In this document: positions 32,371 through 41,173 of the stretch, one piece after another
How the letters are laid out: every line of letters starts with the position of its first letter
Position numbering within the stretch: position 1 is the stretch's first letter
Source of the DNA: an uncultured Christensenellaceae bacterium
GTDB taxonomy: Bacteria > Bacillota > Clostridia > Christensenellales > UBA3700
Direction of reading: 5' to 3'
DNA: 64,000 bases
Assembly (NCBI GenBank): GCA_944376205.1
Contig: CALWBV010000009.1
Span: 1-64,000 of the forward strand
Notes under the pieces: model-generated
The model's input: the letters and a program-made list of their open reading frames with translations, nothing else
Told to the model about the DNA's origin: nothing
Database searches by the model: none
Made by a program: the position numbers and the translations under genes

Positions 32371-33771
32371 TTATACTGTTATATTGGCTTCGGGGTATTG
32401 GATTTTGCTTACCAGTCTGGTAGTCTTTGTGAAAGACATGAAGAAGGTAAACGCACCTATACGTCCGAGATACATATTGAGCATTATTACGACTTTGCTT
32501 ATGGGAGACAGAAGGGGGGTAACTCCCAGCGAAAGTCCGCATGTAGCGTATGCGCTTATCTGTTCGAACATGAGCGCGATCATTGTTGTTTCGGCTACGT
32601 TATTTTCGGCAATCAGCAATATGAACATACTCGTAAGCATTACGGTAAGCGCCAAGGAAAGTACCGTAATCGCCTTGGTAAGGGTGTTTGTGCCGATAGC
32701 TTTCATATCCACTACAAATTCTTTTCTGTTTTTAAGAGTAGCGAATACTTGTGCGCCGAGGATATAAACCGTTGTAACTTTGATACCGCCGCCGGTAGAG
32801 CCGGGAGCTGCGCCGACAAACATCAAAAGCATTGACGTGCCCACGGATAAGTCGCTCATTTTAGACAGATCGAAGCTGTTAAAGCCTGCGGTACGGCATG
32901 ATACGGAGTGGAAATAGCTGTTGACCCACTGACCGAAAAGAGGCAGATTGCCTATTGTGTCGGGGTTGTTACGCTCGGCAATCCATATCACGAAAGCTCC
33001 GCCGAATGCAAAAATCAGCGTCATTATAATTACGATTTTCGTGTGCAAGGACAGGCGACGGAAACGTTTGTTTTCGGATATGTCTATCAATACGATAAAA
33101 CCTATGCCGCCTATGCCTATGAGCAGCGCAAGAGTGATAAGTACCAAGTAGTTATCGTTTATCGACGTGAGAGAAGTGCCTGTAAGACTCACGACGTCAA
33201 AGCCTGCGTTGCAAAAAGCGGATATGCTGTGGAAAATACCGAACCAGAGCGATTTACCGAAAGAATATCCTTCTATGCAAAAACCGATAGTAAGGAGTAT
33301 TGCGCCCAAAAGTTCGACACCGAAAGCTAAAATAACGATTTTAATAGCGATAGACTTAAGTTTTCCCATACCTGTCGACTGCATGTCTTCGCTCATGCTT
33401 ACGAGTCGGCGGAGGGTAAATTTTCTGCCTATCATGGAATAAAAGAAAGACGTCAGGGTCATGAAACCGAGACCGCCTATCTGAATAAGCAATAAAATAA
33501 CCACTTGCCCGAATACCGTAAAAGTGTCTGCCGTCGGAGCGACGATAAGACCTGTCACGCAAGTGGCGGAAGTGGCGGTGAAAAGTGCGTCGATAAATTG
33601 GAGATCGACTCCTTCTTTGGTCGAGAAGGGGAGCATGAGCAAAAGCGAACCGACAAGTATGATTATAGCAAAACCAAGCAAGAGTATTCTTGCCGTGGTA
33701 AGATGCCGGAAAATCGAGTTTTTGTTAGACCGAGTCAACAGAGACTCACTCAAACTGAATGGTTTTCTCAT
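32371..33771 (-). CDS. ktrB: Potassium uptake membrane subunit (KtrB/TrkH)
   Basis: Integral membrane K+ transporter of the Trk/Ktr family, 466 aa. Four degenerate selectivity-filter segments can be seen: TSATCVTGL, SAFCNAGFD, SCRTAGFNS and APGSTGGGIK. Hydrophobic M1-P-M2 repeats surround them. It is first in a two-gene operon with ktrA and is transcribed from a consensus promoter about 50 bases upstream. The leader has a small hairpin (TGCCT-AAG-AGGCA) but no recognisable c-di-AMP riboswitch. Confidence 0.95.
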   Translation of the reverse strand: MRKPFSLSESLLTRSNKNSIFRHLTTARILLLGFAIIILVGSLLLMLPFSTKEGVDLQFIDALFTATSATCVTGLIVAPTADTFTVFGQVVILLLIQIGGLGFMTLTSFFYSMIGRKFTLRRLVSMSEDMQSTGMGKLKSIAIKIVILAFGVELLGAILLTIGFCIEGYSFGKSLWFGIFHSISAFCNAGFDVVSLTGTSLTSINDNYLVLITLALLIGIGGIGFIVLIDISENKRFRRLSLHTKIVIIMTLIFAFGGAFVIWIAERNNPDTIGNLPLFGQWVNSYFHSVSCRTAGFNSFDLSKMSDLSVGTSMLLMFVGAAPGSTGGGIKVTTVYILGAQVFATLKNRKEFVVDMKAIGTNTLTKAITVLSLALTVMLTSMFILLIAENNVAETTMIALMFEQISAYATCGLSLGVTPLLSPISKVVIMLNMYLGRIGAFTFFMSFTKTTRLVSKIQYPEANITV

Positions 33772-33821
33772 ATACTTCCGTTCAGAGACCTCCGTATGCC
33801 TCTTAGGCAGATATCTATCCT

Positions 33822-33850
33822 ATTATATATCAAAAATGAGTTTTTTGCAA
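33822..33850 (-). promoter_or_regulatory. ktrBA promoter
   Basis: On the minus strand, TTGCAA and TATAAT with a 17-base spacer. Confidence 0.7.
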
Positions 33851-34207
33851 GGATTTTGCAGATAATGAATGCTCGCATGACAAAGCAATGCTTTAATATG
33901 CTTTTTATCGACACATATGCACAAAATTTCGATTTTGAAAGTATTTTTATTTTGGCATATTTATTATGTGATACAAACAGTAATTATATCCGTGATGGCT
34001 TGCGGACAAAATTTTGACTAAAATAACGCATTGAAAACGTCATAGGAAGAATTTGTCATATAATTTTTAATGCGAATGTTTGTAAAATCATACAAAAGTA
34101 TGTATTATAAAAGTGCATTGCTATACAAATTGAAATTTGTGTGTTACAATATAATTGATAAATTGTGTGAAAGACAGATAGAATACAAAAATAAAAGGGA
34201 GTGAAAT
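33851..34207. other. Divergent AT-rich region between ktrB and the giant protein gene
   Basis: No convincing gene. A short palindrome ACAAATT-GA-AATTTGT (about 34124-34139) lies 70 bases before the giant protein start, in the region where its promoter should be, and could be an operator. No clear -35/-10 pair was found for the plus strand. Confidence 0.4.
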
Positions 34208-37200
34208 ATGTCTGAAAAAAAACAAGTCAGAAAGGTCGACATTCAAAAGGACGAAAGAGCAATCAGACACAACAGAATAAATAAGAAAACGGGTGCAATA
34301 ATAGCGGCGATATGTATTGTAATGCTTATCGGCGGTATGGTAGGACTCGGATTCGGAGCATATTCTATAGCTTCGAATGTTTGGGATAAACATATAGGAA
34401 ACGAGGCGGGAGTATCTTTCGGAGAGCTGTTTACTATTTTTGACGGCGTTACAAAAGCCGACGAAAAAGCTATCGTTACGAATAAATACACCGACGAGGA
34501 TCTTGACAGTTTTTACGCAAATCTCAAAAACAAACTTTATCTTGCACAGGATTACGAACTGGATATTACTAAACTTTTGAGCAGTTTCTTGAGTTCCGAC
34601 AATTCCGAGCAGGATGGCGGAGACGATTCGCAGGTTGCATTGACCACAGAGGGCACAGACGGTTATGACCTCGTATATGTCTATACCTATCCTGACGGTA
34701 CTGTAAAAAAGAGTGACGTTGCATTGAGTGAAGAAGAACTTTCCGAAGGCGTTGTCGACAACGAAGACGGGCAAAATAACGATCAATCGCAAGATGAATC
34801 GCAGACTCAACAGGGAACAGGCAACGAAAAACTCGATGAGTTGCTCAAAGAACTTCAATTTGATTTTTCCTCGTTGGAAAATTACAACGGAGATAAGAAT
34901 ATTCTAGAAATACCCGACAAACAGCTTGCTGCGCTTGTCGATGAAATATACGGATCTCTTGCGGAAATATTGCCTCAGGTAGAGAGTATCGAGACAATGA
35001 TCGGCAAGTCTTTGGACGAGGTTATGGAAGTAAAACAGATCATAATCAGCGGCGACGTAGTCAATCCGAAGACCGTTAAATTCCAGATCACGCTTTCTTT
35101 AAGCGCAAGAGACATGTTGTCGAAAATCATAGACGACAAGGGGCTTCCTGCATTTATCAAAAAGCTTATACCTCAACATCTTTATGCTACCGCTACGGTA
35201 TATCCCAACGATAATACAAAGGCTGCACAGGCTTCCATAAATCAGATGGAAGAACTCAATACAGATAAGGTTGTAAGAATCGTCGATGTTATTCTCAAGA
35301 AGCTGGGAAAGGAATTCAGCTTACATGATTTACTGGTAAGCGTAAATACTAAAGTCGTTGATTTCCTCACGAAACTCCAGGAAAAACTGCCTATTAACTT
35401 TGTTACGACGGGCAGCGTGGATATGTATCCTATCGAAACGCTTATGAAGACTCTCAACGTCAATATAAGCGAACAGGCGTTCCTCTATATGATCAAGGAT
35501 ATAAAACTTCCTACCGAAGAATCCTTGGGTTACGATGTCTATACTCCAGAGCGTAAAGAGCGTGAAACAGGCGAATTCGTAGACGATTTCACTAATAAAT
35601 ACTGTCTTGACAATTCGCAGAATCTTATTACCACGACCAATACTATCGCAGACGTAATAAATCTTGCGTCGAGCGAAGACTTTTTGCAAAACGTTCACAT
35701 TCAGAATATGGAATACCATTCGTCGTATTTGTCTGAAATTTACAGGGCGCGTACGTCGTATGTTGCGCTTGCCAACATGCTTACAAAATACGTCAACGAC
35801 GAAAATATGCTTGGCAATATCAAGGCAGAGATAATCACGATGTCTTACGATTCTGCCAAGTCAATGCTGGGCGTAGACTTCAAGGTAAATGTTGCGGCTA
35901 TGCTGGGATTTGACGAACAAAGTACAATGGCGAGCCTTATCAGACAGCTTGTTCCCGAGGAGATTTTTGTTACGGCGTATATCTGTCTCGACGAAAATCT
36001 TAATATATCCACTACTATGGAAGTCAATCAGATAGGAATGGAAAAATCGCGCGAGCATCTTGCCACCATCACGGCTTTGGCTACGACATTCGGTATGAAT
36101 GTGGAAAATATAGATTACGATAAGATATGCGAGCAAATAGACAGCGGTATAAGACAAGGATTAGACAAAATCAAGTCTTCAATAGGCTGTGACATAATAT
36201 TTACGGAAGGCGCCGCTTATCTTCCTAATATTTTCGAAGTAGTCAGCTCCAACGAAAAGGTCAACGGCAATATAGCCGAGGGCGAACACGTGATTACAGA
36301 CGCCGAAGTGTGGGAAATCATGAAAGGACTGTATGATTACGAATATGTGGACGACGGTACATTTACTCCTGCAACTGGAATAGAAAAATTTATCGACGAA
36401 TTGTATTATAAGTATTTTATAAGCGATTCTTTCAAAGCAGAACTTGTAGCGTCACAGGAAAACAATACCTTCCTCGACGTGTTGAAAAGAGGCGTCGGCG
36501 AGGATTTCAACAGCGGCAAAGTAAGACTCAAAGACCAGATCGTTACGACAGAAGGGGGCGATATTCTTGTCGACGGAATTATGTCTGTAAACAATATCAC
36601 GCCCACGTATGACGAGGCTTATATCACACAGAAGTTCAAGCCCGTATTCACTATTGAAGAGATGGCATATCTTATCAATACGCAAGACGAGTTGTTAAAG
36701 AGTTTGTCATTCCTCAAGGACCTCAAAGTTATTTATGCATACAACAACTCTGACGAAATGAGTCTCATTGTCGAGGGTAAGGGTAATATTTCTGATCCTT
36801 CGATGAATGCGTTGTTGCCGGAGACGATAAACGTAAATATTCTCCTTGACCTCGGAAAGATTAATACAGACGGCACGAGAGACGATTTGACCGTGAGCGA
36901 GATGGGCGTCAACGATATCGACAGCGTACAACAGTCGGGCAACATGACCCAACTCGATTTGTTGCTTTTGTTTATCTCGAGAATATCGAGAGACGCTGAA
37001 AGCACCGAACCTCAAAAAGAGATGACTGCAGAATCCGTCAAGGCTGAAATGGAAAAAGGTCTCAACGAGGATGTCTATGAAGAAGACGGCGTAACTGTAA
37101 AATCCGTATGTCTTAAAAATCAGATCCATAATGACGTCTATACCGTATCCTTCCTTGAGAGCGGCGGATTCAGAGTCAACGAAACTATATACGAGATAGT

Positions 37201-38920
37201 AATCAACGAATTGTACAAACCCGCAGAAGGCGAGCCGGAGCCCGACCCCGCAGAGATACCCGAGGAAAATGACTTCAGAAACGCTATCTGCAAGATAAAC
37301 AATATGCCTGACTCTACCGTATATACTTCTAGTTCGAGACAAAACTATATAATCGATTTGCTTGTAGGCAATAAGGCAAGCGACGCAAATACGGCAATCG
37401 ACGATATCAACGCAAAATATTTCCTTACTGATTCGGCAAAACTCGATTATGACGTTACAAGTGGCAATATACTCGATTCGATTTCGTCGAAGGCTAAAAA
37501 TTATGCGACGGTTATCGACGGTCAGGCTATGGCAAATTCTCCTCTTACGATAGAGGAATCACGCCCTGTGATCGACGGCTCGGAAATGTTGGTTATGTTG
37601 GAAAACAGCATCAAGATAACGGCAAAAGGATACGAGAAGGCAAAGATGACCGGACTTTACGTAACCCGTAATTCGAATGCTATTACAGGAGAAAAGGGCG
37701 AAATCGTGCTTGTATTCAAGAGCCCCGTAGATAAAAACGTAGCTCAAGTAAAATATCAGGATCTTTTGCCCGAAGAACTCGCACTGCTGGTAGTTGTCGA
37801 TATGAATAAACTTACGGCAGACGTGCTTTGCACCAACGTTTACGTAAACGATCTCAACGAAAACGAGATGGCGGCAATCAATGCTATGCTGGTAAAGGTT
37901 ACCGAAGACGAGACGAATCCCGACGGTAAGACGATGGATCTGGACGAACTTAACAGCGAATGCTCGGCTTCTGTTAAGTCTACGATGATGTCGCTTGTGG
38001 AGAATATGACGCTTACGCTCATTGCAGGTGTTACGAGTCAGACCGGCGGCGTACAGTCATCGACCGCAGGAGAAATCAAACTCGAAAGCGCTTACGAAAT
38101 CGCATCAAAGAATTTGTCGGACGAAGATTTTGTTGTTACGGCAGAAGAATTGAGAGATTTGCTCAAAGCATTGTTTGCAAACTTTACTGCGGACGGTTAT
38201 ACGGCGGGCGCGACGACTTTGACAGAAACGTTCGATGCTTCTCAAAAGGATAATTACAACGTTCTTCTCGAGGCTTCTCTCAATCCTTTGCAAGCAACAG
38301 TACAAGGTGCTTTGGGCGAAGGTAACATAATGTCAAAAATCGATATGGTAAAACTCGGCGCTGATTTCGGTGTTGACAATACAGTGCAGACTGCGATAAT
38401 ATCCACTCAAGCCAACGACCCCGGTGATATATTTGCAAACTTGAGAAGAGACTTTGTTCTCGACGGACAAAAGGAATATTTCCTTATTACGTTTGACATA
38501 GCGTCTTCGTCGATAATAGGAAATACCTCGCCCGACGCAAGCGAAGTAACCCTCTTGCCCAAGAATATTCATGTAACGTTCTGTATTGACATATCGACTC
38601 AAACAAACGATCTGCATATCGTATATAACAAGATGAACGATGCGCAAGCTGCTTTGCTTGAAAGAATAGTAACGCAAAATCAGGGAGACGCTCCCGACGG
38701 TTGCTTGTCGCAGGCTAAACTCGACAAGATGAAAAACGATCTCATGGATACCGTAATCCTCAAGTATGTTTATACGGGACAGGGAGAGATGCAACTTACG
38801 CTTCGCGAGATACTTCTCGACAGCAGCTGTACGGCATTGCCTTATGACGGAGTAAATACTGCGGTTGACGGTATAGGTATGCTGACTTTCAATATTACGA
38901 AGAGTTTGACGGCTATCTGA
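34208..38920 (+). CDS. 1570-aa membrane-anchored repeat protein, unknown function
   Basis: Starts after AAAGGGAG with a basic cytoplasmic N-terminus and one membrane helix (about 28-52). The remaining ~1500 residues should be extracytoplasmic. They hold at least five degenerate repeats of about 260-320 residues. Each is marked by a LLPE(I/L)-type motif followed by strand-like VxxxxD and an Asn: LIPQHLYATATV (~318), LVPEEIFVTAYI (~580), LLPETINVNILL (~868), LLPEELALLVVV (~1185) and LLPKNIHVTFCI (~1448). A second recurring element resembles KYF(I/L)(S/T)DS. Almost no Cys, no LPXTG and no enzyme motif. Probably an elongated surface or periseptal structure; that is inference. Confidence 0.85.
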   Translation: MSEKKQVRKVDIQKDERAIRHNRINKKTGAIIAAICIVMLIGGMVGLGFGAYSIASNVWDKHIGNEAGVSFGELFTIFDGVTKADEKAIVTNKYTDEDLDSFYANLKNKLYLAQDYELDITKLLSSFLSSDNSEQDGGDDSQVALTTEGTDGYDLVYVYTYPDGTVKKSDVALSEEELSEGVVDNEDGQNNDQSQDESQTQQGTGNEKLDELLKELQFDFSSLENYNGDKNILEIPDKQLAALVDEIYGSLAEILPQVESIETMIGKSLDEVMEVKQIIISGDVVNPKTVKFQITLSLSARDMLSKIIDDKGLPAFIKKLIPQHLYATATVYPNDNTKAAQASINQMEELNTDKVVRIVDVILKKLGKEFSLHDLLVSVNTKVVDFLTKLQEKLPINFVTTGSVDMYPIETLMKTLNVNISEQAFLYMIKDIKLPTEESLGYDVYTPERKERETGEFVDDFTNKYCLDNSQNLITTTNTIADVINLASSEDFLQNVHIQNMEYHSSYLSEIYRARTSYVALANMLTKYVNDENMLGNIKAEIITMSYDSAKSMLGVDFKVNVAAMLGFDEQSTMASLIRQLVPEEIFVTAYICLDENLNISTTMEVNQIGMEKSREHLATITALATTFGMNVENIDYDKICEQIDSGIRQGLDKIKSSIGCDIIFTEGAAYLPNIFEVVSSNEKVNGNIAEGEHVITDAEVWEIMKGLYDYEYVDDGTFTPATGIEKFIDELYYKYFISDSFKAELVASQENNTFLDVLKRGVGEDFNSGKVRLKDQIVTTEGGDILVDGIMSVNNITPTYDEAYITQKFKPVFTIEEMAYLINTQDELLKSLSFLKDLKVIYAYNNSDEMSLIVEGKGNISDPSMNALLPETINVNILLDLGKINTDGTRDDLTVSEMGVNDIDSVQQSGNMTQLDLLLLFISRISRDAESTEPQKEMTAESVKAEMEKGLNEDVYEEDGVTVKSVCLKNQIHNDVYTVSFLESGGFRVNETIYEIVINELYKPAEGEPEPDPAEIPEENDFRNAICKINNMPDSTVYTSSSRQNYIIDLLVGNKASDANTAIDDINAKYFLTDSAKLDYDVTSGNILDSISSKAKNYATVIDGQAMANSPLTIEESRPVIDGSEMLVMLENSIKITAKGYEKAKMTGLYVTRNSNAITGEKGEIVLVFKSPVDKNVAQVKYQDLLPEELALLVVVDMNKLTADVLCTNVYVNDLNENEMAAINAMLVKVTEDETNPDGKTMDLDELNSECSASVKSTMMSLVENMTLTLIAGVTSQTGGVQSSTAGEIKLESAYEIASKNLSDEDFVVTAEELRDLLKALFANFTADGYTAGATTLTETFDASQKDNYNVLLEASLNPLQATVQGALGEGNIMSKIDMVKLGADFGVDNTVQTAIISTQANDPGDIFANLRRDFVLDGQKEYFLITFDIASSSIIGNTSPDASEVTLLPKNIHVTFCIDISTQTNDLHIVYNKMNDAQAALLERIVTQNQGDAPDGCLSQAKLDKMKNDLMDTVILKYVYTGQGEMQLTLREILLDSSCTALPYDGVNTAVDGIGMLTFNITKSLTAI

Positions 38921-38947
38921 AAATCCGATAGATATTTTATAAATTTG

Positions 38948-38977
38948 TTGGACATTTTATATTTGTAGTTATATAAT
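38948..38977 (+). promoter_or_regulatory. Promoter of the PfkB kinase gene
   Basis: TTGGAC and TATAAT with an 18-base spacer. Confidence 0.6.
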
Positions 38978-38989
38978 ATCAATATTGTT

Positions 38990-39018
38990 CCGTGCGCCTG
39001 CCTATGGCAGGCATACGG
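38990..39018 (+). promoter_or_regulatory. Strong stem-loop at the 5' end of the pfkB mRNA
   Basis: CCGTGCGCCTGCC-TAT-GGCAGGCATACGG pairs 12 of 13 positions, starting a few bases after the predicted transcription start. There is no T-run behind it, so it is more likely an mRNA-stabilising or protein-binding leader than a terminator. Confidence 0.6.
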
Positions 39019-39062
39019 ATAAATTCATAAATAAATCGTTTAGGTAATAAAAGGTAAGGACA

Positions 39063-39974
39063 ATGAAAAAGCATTATGACACATTGACAATAGGGCACAT
39101 TTCTCTCGATTACAACATTGACTATCTCGATCATCAGATCATCGAAGTAGGCGGCGCCGTGATATATTCTTCGGCGGCGGCATATGCGGGCGGATATAAA
39201 GTAGGAGTAGTCACAAAAGTGGCTCCTGCCGATACTGACAGACTCAATACTTTCGTTATTCCCAAAGAGGACGTTTTCTATATTCCCTCCAAAGAATCCA
39301 CTTCCATTCGCAACAAGTATCATACGGCTGACAAAGAGCGCCGTACTTGTACTTGCATAGGCCAGGGCGATCCTTTTACGATAGAAGACATACCCGACGT
39401 GGATTGTGACGTATATCATTTTGCAGGACTTATATACGGAGATTTCACGGGCGAGCTCATGATAGAACTTTCCAAGAAAGGTAAAATCGCAGTCGATGTA
39501 CAGGCGCTTTTGAGACATGCCAACAGAGCGACAGGCGAGATGTATTTTGAAGATTGGGCAGACAAAAAGAAGATTTTGCCTTACGTAGATTATCTCAAAA
39601 CAGATACGGCAGAAGCAGAAATTCTTACAGGACAAACCGACAGAGTAGTTGCAGCTAAAATGTTGCACGAGTGGGGCGCAAAAGAAGTCGTAATCACCAA
39701 CTCCAAAGAAGTACTTGCATATAACGGTAACGAACTTTATACTTGTCCCATAAGAGCGAGAAATCTTTCGGGCAGAAGCGGCAGAGGAGACACGACTTTT
39801 GCGGCATACATTACAGAGAGACAAAAAGAAAACATGGAAAAATCTTTGCTGTGGGCAACGGCAACCGTATCCGTCAAAATGGAAGCTCCCGGTCCCTATA
39901 AGGGCAACAGAGCCGACATTATAAAATATATCGACGTGATTTATCCCGAATACGATTTTTATAAGACAAAATAA
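39063..39974 (+). CDS. PfkB-family sugar/nucleoside kinase
   Basis: A 303-aa ribokinase-fold kinase. The N-terminal substrate side shows IGHISLDYN and the glycine pair GGAVIYSSAAA; the C-terminal signature with the catalytic Asp is GRSGRGDTTFAAY, where the usual GAGD anion-hole motif reads GRGD. The phosphate acceptor (sugar or nucleoside) cannot be told. A TSCPD gene follows nine bases later, so the two are likely co-expressed. The ribosome site is AAGGTAAGG. Confidence 0.88.
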   Translation: MKKHYDTLTIGHISLDYNIDYLDHQIIEVGGAVIYSSAAAYAGGYKVGVVTKVAPADTDRLNTFVIPKEDVFYIPSKESTSIRNKYHTADKERRTCTCIGQGDPFTIEDIPDVDCDVYHFAGLIYGDFTGELMIELSKKGKIAVDVQALLRHANRATGEMYFEDWADKKKILPYVDYLKTDTAEAEILTGQTDRVVAAKMLHEWGAKEVVITNSKEVLAYNGNELYTCPIRARNLSGRSGRGDTTFAAYITERQKENMEKSLLWATATVSVKMEAPGPYKGNRADIIKYIDVIYPEYDFYKTK

Positions 39975-39983
39975 GAGGTGAAT

Positions 39984-40241
39984 ATGCATTACACATACAA
40001 GACAAGCGGCGTTTGTTCGAGAAGTATAGATTTCGATGTGGAAAACGGCGTTCTTAAAAACGTAAAATACGTCGGCGGTTGCGACGGTAATCTCAAAGGT
40101 ATCGGCAAACTTGTCGAGGGAATGGATATAAAAGAAGTCGCCAAAAGACTTGACGGCATCAAATGCGGGTTCAAAGCTACTTCTTGTCCCGATCAACTGT
40201 CCAAAGCTTTGCAAGAAATTATTGAAAAAGAAGAAAATTGA
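39984..40241 (+). CDS. TSCPD-domain protein
   Basis: An 85-aa protein of the TSCPD family, small Cys-containing proteins named after the motif seen here as ATSCPDQLS near the C-terminus. It also contains GVCSRSIDF, GGCDGNLKG and GIKCGFK. The ATG at 39984 is chosen because AGAGGTG lies just before it; a GTG six bases earlier overlaps that site. Related domains occur at the C-terminus of B12-dependent ribonucleotide reductases. Role of the free-standing form is unknown. Confidence 0.85.
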   Translation: MHYTYKTSGVCSRSIDFDVENGVLKNVKYVGGCDGNLKGIGKLVEGMDIKEVAKRLDGIKCGFKATSCPDQLSKALQEIIEKEEN

Positions 40242-40358
40242 CTTTGTTTTGATTCTATAACGTAAAGTATAAACTTTTCATACTCTGCGTTATAGTCAAG
40301 TTGCATTGATAAATTTGTAACAAATTAAAAAAATATTAAAATTGTATAATTATTAGTG

Positions 40359-40387
40359 TTGACAAAGTTAATCTTATTTATTATAAT
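40359..40387 (+). promoter_or_regulatory. Perfect consensus promoter
   Basis: TTGACA, a 17-base spacer and TATAAT, both boxes exact, upstream of the 128-aa gene. A hairpin with arms ATAACG / CGTTAT lies before it (40256-40294). Confidence 0.85.
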
Positions 40388-40429
40388 GTTATCACTTAAA
40401 AGGCAAGAGAAATACGGAGGTAAAGGATT

Positions 40430-40816
40430 GTGGAAGAACAAAGAGCAAGTTTTGAGATGAGGATAGCCGATTTGGCCGACGATGCCAAGTCATACTACAT
40501 TCAGCTCAAAGAATATCTTCTCTCCTTCAAGAAAGTCAAAAGCAGACTCAGCAACAGATGCGATAGTTTCAGAGTCGGCAGAGATCTGTTGTGCAAAATG
40601 GCAATCGGCGGCAAAACGTTAAAGATCTATTTGGCAATCGACGCTGACAGAGAGGATGTACGAGACAAAAAGCTTCACTTCAGAAACATGTCTGATTCAA
40701 AGGCGTATAGCGAAGTACCCGCTATGATTCCCGTAAAAAGCGAATTGTGCGTCAAGAAAGTATGTGAAGTGATAAATATCATGATGCAAGAAAAAGGTCT
40801 TGCGCAAAAAAAGTAA
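40430..40816 (+). CDS. Conserved-type small protein, unknown function
   Basis: A 128-aa basic, soluble protein starting at GTG, nine bases after ACGGAGG. The central part (YYIQLKEYLLSFKKVKSRLS, then FRVGRDLLCKM and GKTLKIYLAID) resembles a domain found repeated in larger clostridial proteins of unknown function. It is driven by an exact consensus promoter and ends in a strong terminator, so it is likely well expressed. No enzyme motif was found. Confidence 0.8.
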   Translation: MEEQRASFEMRIADLADDAKSYYIQLKEYLLSFKKVKSRLSNRCDSFRVGRDLLCKMAIGGKTLKIYLAIDADREDVRDKKLHFRNMSDSKAYSEVPAMIPVKSELCVKKVCEVINIMMQEKGLAQKK

Positions 40817-40849
40817 AAAGCTGTATATAAACTATACAGTTCAAAGTTG

Positions 40850-40877
40850 ACGCCGCATTTTATGCGGCGTTTTTTTA
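40850..40877 (+). terminator. Terminator of the 128-aa protein gene
   Basis: CGCCGCAT / ATGCGGCG followed by seven T. Confidence 0.85.
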
Positions 40878-40969
40878 CCTTTAATGTTTGTCGGTTAAGA
40901 CACGATTACAAGAATAATACTTTCTGTCGCTTCTCATAATTAATGTCGTGTTAATGTTCAATACAAATT

Positions 40970-41080
40970 TCAGGCTTCGTCTTTGAGTGACATTTCTAAA
41001 TTTGCCTTGTCTTCTTCTCTCATTTTTGAACTGTATTTTTTCAGATTCTTGAGAGTGGGCGTTTTTTCTTTTTTTGTCAT
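40970..41080 (-). CDS. Small 36-aa basic/acidic protein
   Basis: On the minus strand, CGGAGGTG stands four bases before an ATG that opens a 36-codon frame. The product, MTKKEKTPTLKNLKKY onward, ends MSLKDEA. It is very lysine/glutamate-rich and helical, with no Cys or hydrophobic stretch. The strong ribosome site is the main argument. Its promoter region is shared divergently with the methyltransferase gene. Function unknown. Confidence 0.55.
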   Translation of the reverse strand: MTKKEKTPTLKNLKKYSSKMREEDKANLEMSLKDEA

Positions 41081-41125
41081 AGGCACCTCCGAAAATAGTA
41101 TGTGCATAAAATTGCTTTTATGTCC

Positions 41126-41154
41126 TTGACAAAATACAAGTTATTGTTTATATT
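41126..41154 (+). promoter_or_regulatory. Promoter of the RNA methyltransferase gene
   Basis: TTGACA and TATATT with a 17-base spacer. Confidence 0.75.
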
Positions 41155-41173
41155 CAAGACACAAGGAGTAATT

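Noticed and set aside
33772..33821. c-di-AMP (ydaO) riboswitch before ktrB
   Set aside because: The leader is only about 45 nt and contains one small hairpin; the class needs far more structure.
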